From Ctenosaura bakeri (Eukaryota; Chordata; Lepidosauria; Squamata; Iguanidae): a stretch of DNA of 64,000 nt. Location of the stretch: positions 186,001 to 250,000 of the forward strand of contig CAOLHI010001256.1 of assembly GCA_948474755.1 (NCBI GenBank), read 5' to 3'. Positions 57,695 to 64,000 of this stretch are shown piece by piece (positions within the stretch are counted from its first letter, which is position 1; every line of letters starts with the position of its first letter). The translations under genes and the position numbers were made by a program. The notes under the pieces are model-generated. The model worked only from the letters and a program-made list of their open reading frames with translations, had not been told where the DNA came from and did not search any database.

Positions 57695-58184
57695 AGAAAA
57701 CTAATATGGAAAATGGATAGAAATATGCTTTAGCTAGTGAAAGAAAAATGTATCCATTTTTTAAAAAATATATAAAGAAGTGCTTCTGCTTTGGAAACAA
57801 TTCGATGAAATACATATGCATTTCCATATAAAGTGGAAAACTTCACACTCCAATAAAGATCTGTGTCAGAAGGAGGAGTTTGCAGGTAGAAATCAGCATG
57901 AAGCGGGCACCTCAACAACCATGATTTTTATAGATGTTCACATCCCTCCTTCCAAGCCACATACAGCTAAACAGTAAACCTTGCATTATATAAATGTCAG
58001 CCTCTCAAGATGGTTGTAGCAATGATGCTCAGTACAATGGAAGAACCACACAATATTGTTCACAACACTACTTTACTTTGAGAGGGACAACCCAATTATA
58101 ACAGCAGGCACTGGGAAGAAGCGTGGTCTCCTCCATAGTTTCCCCCCATTTCAACATTCCTTTACATCTATCTCAAGGAAACAC
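57695..58184. other. unannotated stretch
   Basis: No gene or recognisable repeat seen. Confidence 0.4.
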
Positions 58185-58185
58185 A

Positions 58186-58239
<54 letters not shown>
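58185..58239. repeat. (TTA)n microsatellite
   Basis: An uninterrupted ATT/TTA run. It creates the poly-leucine stretch of a plus-strand frame, which is not a gene. Confidence 0.95.
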
Positions 58240-58240
<1 letters not shown>

Positions 58241-58489
58241 AGTTTTTTTAGATGACAAAATGCCTTTATATTGACATGTTATAATATCACAGTTTCACAT
58301 CAACATACAATATTTATTAGTAAAGAAAACTTTAGACAAAGATCATAGAGTATCTTTCTCCTGAAATGTAAGTAGGCTTACCAAAATCTCTACAGTGAAA
58401 TAATTCTTTAGTCATTAATTAGATATAGTTAGAATTATGAAATAAGATTATGAACTTATTCCTCAAAACCTGCTATTGACAATTTCCCC

Positions 58490-59430
58490 TATCTAAATTC
58501 CAAGAGGGAAGTTAAAACTTTTCACTCTTGTCTAAATTGTTGAACAGATTTGTCATCTAGTGACATAGTTAATTTATCTATCTCTGCCGTTTCCATAGAC
58601 TTTCAAGATCCAAAAATCAGCCGAGAGGATGTGGGCATGCTTCTGCTTCTATCTCAGAACAAAGGTTATTCTGGCAGCATGTATCATATATAACAAGATT
58701 CTCCAGTGTGTATTACTTATTAGAGAATCAGTGCCATCAAGAATATTAGGTAGATATATTTCCTGCAGTATAGAAAAGTGAGTTTTAAGAGTTTTTGTAA
58801 TGTGTTCATGAATTTGATTCCAAAACTTCCTTGCCTTATTACACTGCCACCATAAATGGAAAAAAAAATACCCTTTTTGTTCGCATTTACAACATTTACT
58901 ACTATTATTATTTCCAGTTTTAGATATTTGCACTGGCGTTAGATACCATCTGTAAAATATTTTGTAGAAGTTTTCTTTTAAGTTAAAGCTTCTTGTGAAT
59001 CTTTGATGGATGTTCCAGGATTTTCCCATTAATCTAACTACTGGTATGTTGAATGGCCAATATTCTGAGACCACTTGATCATATTTTCTTTAACTACATA
59101 TTGTTCCAATTCAAAATTCTGTAATAATCTGTAGATTTTACCTACTAAATGAGTTATTTCTGGTTTCAGTAATTTGTCAAATTCTGTTTCCTCAGGGATA
59201 GAACCCATTCTAATTTTTTTCTACTACCTCTTTGTGTAGAAGTCAATGAGTTGTGTATCCATGTGAAATTAATTCCTCTTTGGATTTTACTTGAATATCA
59301 TTTTCTTTTCTTTTAACAATATCTCTGTAAGCAATCCATTTGCCCATCTGTGGTTTTTCTAATGTGTAAAACATTTTTATTTTGAAGTACCATTGCTATC
59401 GAATTTTGCATCTTCTTTGTACATTATGCC
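58490..59430 (-). pseudogene. L1 LINE ORF2 C-terminal fragment
   Basis: The minus-strand frame at 58649-59074 reads FNLKENFYKIFYRWYLTPVQI, then a cysteine cluster (CCKCEQKGYFFFHLWWQC) matching the L1 CX3CX7HX4C region with the FFHLWW core. The helical C-terminus follows. Upstream, on other frames to about 59430, come ETEFDKLLKPEITHLVGKIY-like residues. Frame changes separate the parts, and the reverse transcriptase is absent. It is related to, but more complete over the zinc region than, the copy at 43 kb. Confidence 0.88.
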
Positions 59431-59600
59431 CAGAATATAGACTATATATATGTATAATACACACATACACAGCTAATACATGTATCAGAGTTGTACATTA
59501 TTGTTATCTGAGGCCATCAGCCATAACTCTGAAGGTTATATAAATGAAAGAAAGTTGTGAGGTTGGTTTTCTCAATTTCACAGCTCCATTTCAGAGTAAA

Positions 59601-60065
59601 CTAGCTACTACCCAGCGTTGCCCATGATTTTATTTTCTCATAGGTAATGTTTGTTAGAAATACCTTAGGAATTACCTTACCATAGGAATTAAATGCAATT
59701 GAAATACACAAGTTTGAGATCCTATGTCTGTAATTCTCCAAACTGCCTTGTCCAATATCTGTAGCTTTCCCCCATATTCCCCAATCCAATCTGTATTCAG
59801 AGTTATTAACATACCGAGGTTGTGTTCCTGAGGGAAATACACTGGCTGCCTCCTCCTTCTTGCTGCTAGGCCTTGTCTCCATAGCAACCGGCCTGAGGCC
59901 TAAGAGCTCTCTGGCTGAGAATTCTAAAGGCCCCTCCCTGAACTGCCAACCCCAGGATTCCATAGAATCTTCACAGTCTGCCAATCATATGAAGTCTTCT
60001 CACCTGACTCAGCCAATCATATGAGGTCTTTGCCTGACTGACCCAGACAAACTCACACATACAGT
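59601..60065 (-). mobile_element. non-autonomous Helitron copy 2
   Basis: On the minus strand the 3' end is GGGCAACGCTGGGTAGTAG followed by CTAG and then T. This is the GC-rich hairpin plus CTRR end typical of Helitrons, inserted 5' of a T. The body aligns with the copy at 49783, including two CCAATCATATGA blocks and the GAGCTCTCTGGCTGAGAATT / CCAACCCCAGGATTCC piece shared with foldback MITEs. The 5' TCTACTATATAAAAG end is lost near 60065. It does not encode Rep/helicase. Confidence 0.78.
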
Positions 60066-60069
60066 CTGT

Positions 60070-61555
60070 CTATGGCTGGCTAAACATACAGCCTGGTTGC
60101 TCACTCTGATTATTTATTTTTCACAAGGGGTTAGTGAAGTGTTTTACCAAAAGGGAGATTTTATAGCAAAGGTGACAATATGTTATAAAGCGTGAAGGAT
60201 ATTGATCTGCCTAGTAAATCTAGAGGCAAATTGGAAATGAAATTCTATATACCCTAATAGATAATAATGTCTGTCAACACTATTAGAGGGATAACCAAAC
60301 TCTTCAAGCTGCCAGTGTTCTGAACACAGTATGCTAATATTCCCGTGTGGCAAGAAAATTGGCATTATTTTGCTCTAATCTATCTCCAAAACCTCTTTCA
60401 ATGAGGGCTGAATGTGCCCTTGTGCATTTATCCGAGGCAAAACTAATTTGGTTTATATACACTTTTCATCTCTGTGATGCAGAAAACTAAACTACTGCAT
60501 TAAGGGTCTCTGGAGCAATGGTTCCTGGGTAATTGTTATAAGCTCAGATCAAAGTTAGATTCATTCAGGTTCAGCAACTGCTAATAGGCTGAATTAGTTG
60601 GTCAGTATTTACAGGGAAAATTTTTTCTTATTTCTTAAGCAGCACGCATGACACAGAGGAACTTGGCATAGAACAAACATGCCATAAGCGGAAATCATTC
60701 CATATTGTTCCACTTATAAAGAAAAAAAATAAGAGAAATAAATAATTTATGCCATGTCTAGATCAGCTTCTGCAGAGTATTGGGGCAGACACTCTATCAT
60801 TTATTAATCTCGAGAACAAGCACAGAATTTTTTTTGTGGGGATGGAATTTGGGTTAAATTCTAAGCTTAGAAGGTTTCAAGGGCTGTATTTCATCACTGG
60901 GCAGGGGATCAAGGTTTCAGTGGGCCATCGATAGGAAAGTTAACAAAAAGTGCTTCTATGTTACTTTTATTCTAAAAACATTTTTTTTAAAAAAAAAAGG
61001 CGTTATTTACATTGCAATATCTGACCCGTTGCTTATTTGCTTGTTGTTGAACACAAATCTTTGACACACATTTCTGGCCTATCAGAGTCTAAAGCCTTTG
61101 TGTATTTTGAAAGGATTATAAAGGCAAAAATGTGCAGAGCCTTCAACAGCAAGGTGAAGGACATTAAAAGCTAGTCCGGCTCCAGTGCTTGTATATCCCA
61201 CAAAACTAGCAAGGTTTAATATATTCACATAAGAATGACAGTTTGGAACACACAGACTCATTCCCATAGCAGTGGGGTGGGAAAGGTTGAGAATAAAAAA
61301 GTGGCATTTAAAAAAAAAAAAAACAGGCAGAAACATAAAACAGAGAAGAAAATTGGCAATGCCAGCTCTTAATAGCTTCTATTCATCCTCTGTAACAGCC
61401 TATAAAGGAATAAAAAAAGTACAAACCCATTTGAATGTGGAGGCAGCGGGATGGAACAGTCAAATTATTAGAACATTCTCAGGCCTTGAAATTTTTCAGT
61501 GCAACATTTGATCATTTGAAGAAAGTTTCGTTCCTTAGTAATCTTTTCCTTTACA
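60070..61555. other. repeat-poor stretch
   Basis: No gene or transposon recognised. About 60360-60720 has the appearance of unique, possibly conserved non-coding DNA. Conservation is untested. Confidence 0.25.
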
Positions 61556-61747
61556 CTAATGCTACTCAGAGTAGTAGTCCATGAAGTGGTGCTGGTCCAC
61601 AATACAATTTGCTATTAGTCTGTGGCAAGCTTCCAGGAAGGAATGAAAAAGTTGTAACCACACAAATATGCTACAGATTCTTATCTCGGAAAATCAATTT
61701 GCCAGTCTGCCACATCAGATAGGTTAAGAAGCAGTGGTCTATATCCT
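61556..61747. mobile_element. possible hAT-like element
   Basis: TGCTACTCAGAGTAGTAGTC at the left and, reverse-complemented, GACCACTGCTTCTTAACCTA at the right are hAT-like (CACTGNTTCTTAACC). The inner AGTCTGTGGCAAGCTTCC block resembles GTCTGCAGTGAGTTTCC at 12.19 kb. Confidence 0.5.
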
Positions 61748-61758
61748 CTTTATTATTC

Positions 61759-61759
<1 letters not shown>

Positions 61760-61809
<50 letters not shown>

Positions 61810-61824
61810 TTATTATTATTATTT
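61760..61824. repeat. (TTA)n microsatellite
   Basis: A TTA/ATT run with one interruption. Confidence 0.95.
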
Positions 61825-62917
61825 CACTCATTATGCAATATCTTCAGTAGTAACTATGGGGTTATCACTATAGAAGTCTGATAGCAATCCTTTTCAGACA
61901 ACAGCTTCATGTGTAATTACGTAATAGGAATGGGTTGGAGACTTTATGTCTTCCCAGTGCCACTGAATGCCAACATCCATCAGCCCTAGCCACCTTGCCC
62001 AAGGAGATGGCCGATATGAGTAGTCATGCATCAATATTTGGAGGGCAGAAGATTCTCCAAAATGAGATTCTTTAGATTTGATCTAATGGTTTGTCTCTGA
62101 ATATAGCTCATGGGTATAAAAATTATTATCTGGCTGGCTACCTATTAGAAAAAAATATAGTGTATAGACTGCATTGATTGAACTTACATGGATATATTGC
62201 TTGTAGACAATATCAACTGCATTTGGACCTGCAGATCAGCATACAAATGTTGGAGGGACAGGTCCAGAAAATTGGATCCTGAGCTCCCTCTCCATGTTGA
62301 TTTTTGTATGGAACTGCTGTATGAAAACAGTTTGTGTTACACTTTTTGATAGTATCCTTTTATGACAAACAATTAGGAAGATAGGTCAAGCAGCTTTGTT
62401 CAAATATTTTCCATTTGACAATACAGAAATTAATTTATATCATTCCATTTTAGAAGAATCTCACACTAATGACTGATTACCACTGTTTAATTGTTCAGGT
62501 TAAAATCCAAATTATTTAATCCAATTAAATCCAATTGGCCTAATCAAAATATAAATTTGCGAAGTTTGACTGGGGTTCTGTTTCACCTTTTCCCCAGTAC
62601 AGACAATTATGCAGTTTACTCTGTCTAAAGTAAACATACAAAATCAAAGAAAATGGCAAAGAGTGGGGAAAAAATATTAAAAGAGAAGACAGGGAATAGG
62701 GGGGAAAGAATAGAGCTTAGTCCTTCTTATGATTTCTTTGGAAGAACTCAGTAATTTGCTGCCAAAACAACTATATTACTATGTAGATAATGTTGGAATG
62801 ATGTTGAACCTGTGCAAATATAGCTTAAATATATGGAAGCACCAGGACTTTGTTTAACATAACCAAGGCTTTTTTTTTTTAATTACAGCTTCCAGAATCT
62901 CTCAACCAGCCCAGGTT
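61825..62917. other. unannotated stretch
   Basis: A weak hAT-like MITE fragment may lie at about 61968-62065 (CCAACATCCATCAGCCCTAG). Nothing else is recognisable. Confidence 0.35.
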
Positions 62918-62921
62918 ATAT

Positions 62922-63807
62922 TGTTACCACGCTTATGATATATCTGGTGAGAGCACTAGATATCCTTTTGATATCAAATAATTTGGCCTTTATTTGACCT
63001 TTCTCTGCCACCCTACTCCACGTGTTTGCAAGGGCCACCAGACAAGCACGTAATAAGTGCGACCGTTAATGGTTGTACATTCCAAACCTCATTTAGGCAG
63101 GCAACTTAAGCCTCTCCAATGGTTTAGGGACCACTCCTTCTTGCAAACCCGCCTTGCTCAGCGTGACTTTACACAAAGACGCCTGGCTGAGTGCCGAGCC
63201 ATTCCTTTATGTTGGGCCATTTGCATACTGGCCATACTATTGTCATCCAGCGCGAAGCTCATCATGTAAAACCTGACCTTTTCCAATGCCTTTGTCCAGC
63301 TACAAATCTCCTTTGTTCTCACTGAGCATGGCATGGCCTGTAGGTAAAATCCACCCTATAAAAAGTCCCCATTTTCAAGTCCTCCTTGGACTACTTCGGA
63401 CTACTTTGGACTTCCATCCCGCCTTGCTGTCGGTTTATCTGAAGAACTCCCCTCAGCAAGCCACGCTGAGTTTCTTCCCCTCAACCTCCGCTTCTCTCCA
63501 GAACTACATGAAAAGGTGTCATATTACCCATTCCCCAAAACTCTCCAGTTCTATTTTCCAGTTAGTGGTGTGTATGTGTTGTCTTTTCTGTTGTTTGTCT
63601 CTTAATAAAACTATTGTTCTTACTATTTTAAAACCTTGCCTGGCTACTCTCTGACCTGACGTTGTAGACCTAGGGTAAAAGATCCCAGCTAAAGTTACCC
63701 TGCCTCTCGTTAGCTTAAGAGAATGCTTGAGTCTAATTTCCCCCATTTTGTGTTTTTATTTGGTTATTTGGGCGTCCCTCCCGGGACCCCCACAATACAG
63801 GGTAACA
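62922..63807 (+). mobile_element. solo LTR, TSD ATAT
   Basis: An 886-bp LTR starting TGTTACCACG and ending AGGGTAACA, flanked by ATAT at 62918-62921 and 63808-63811. TATAAAA is at 63357-63363 and AATAAA at about 63604-63609. It aligns along its whole length with the LTR at 24472, for example over the shared GAGAGCACTAGATATCC block near the start and CTCTCTGACCTGA in U5. It is a solo LTR with no viral genes. The frames inside it are not genes. Confidence 0.92.
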
Positions 63808-63811
63808 ATAT

Positions 63812-64000
63812 TTATATGAAACTACAGGTACCTTGGCTACTGCAGAAGTTGCAATGGTTTTCATCCTTTCCTTGGATCATACACCAGGTGTCTGATACTG
63901 GCAAGGTTTGAAAGTATATGATGTCTCAACCTTGCCAGAGCTGTGCTAGTTTAGCCTTGGGCTACCTTTTGCATGGGAGACTGACTCTGTATGCTGGCTG
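63812..64000. other. window edge, unannotated
   Basis: No feature recognised in the last 190 bases. The final part (GAGACTGACTCTGTATGCTG) could be the start of something cut by the window end. Confidence 0.3.

Noticed and set aside
58056..58274. Poly-leucine membrane-like protein frame
   Set aside because: The leucine run is the translation of a TTA microsatellite.
24472..63807. The LTRs at 24.5 and 62.9 kb as the two ends of one giant provirus
   Set aside because: Each has its own 4-bp target duplication on both sides, and nothing viral lies between them.

Overview
The window looks like non-coding nuclear DNA from a squamate reptile, most likely a lizard. It is AT-rich and I found no exon that I can assign to a known protein. 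The lineage call rests on the repeat mix: CR1 LINEs with the sauropsid ATTCTATG-type tail, L1 3' fragments, tRNA-derived SINEs with a MIR-like head, 5S rRNA-derived SINEs, Helitrons, Tigger-like and hAT-like MITEs, and solo retroviral-type LTRs. The genus cannot be named from this evidence.

Layout. 1-22 kb is AT-rich intergenic or intronic DNA. It holds a 304-bp foldback (2624-2927), two Tigger-like elements, two 5S-SINEs (plus the start of a third at about 21.6 kb), an old CR1 end and a CR1 copy (13.8-17.1 kb) interrupted by a solo LTR. 21.6-25.5 kb is a crowded island: a 5S-SINE split by a MITE, two further MITEs including a perfect 180-bp palindrome, then a CpG island (about 23.15-23.95 kb). 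The island carries a good minus-strand splice donor and is the only promoter candidate in the window. A SINE, MITE pieces, a Tigger end and a second solo LTR follow it. 25.5-48.5 kb is again AT-rich, with a second CR1 copy (33.5-35.6 kb), a probable minus-strand LTR (35.8-36.2 kb), a third solo LTR (39.2-40.2 kb) and an L1 fragment. 48.7-52.9 kb is a second mobile-element cluster: another near-perfect 180-bp palindrome, more MITEs, a Helitron and a CpG-rich 454-bp element. 53-64 kb is quieter, with an L1 fragment, a second Helitron and a fourth solo LTR.

The strongest signal is a family of foldback MITEs. They have ends like GGCCATTTCCGCAC and 3-bp target duplications, which points to PIF/Harbinger-type transposition. 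Two size classes (180 and 202 bp) are present. One copy is a perfect palindrome with 90-bp arms, and another matches at 87 of 90 positions. Longer elements with similar ends (426 bp and 454 bp), a diverged 223-bp relative and Helitrons carrying a piece of one MITE arm suggest a busy network of non-autonomous elements. The two CR1 copies share the same reading-frame breaks, and all four clear LTRs are solo copies with intact 4-bp target duplications.

All calls come from reading the sequence by eye. Family names rest on remembered consensus features, not on a database search, and repeat ends without a stated target duplication are approximate.
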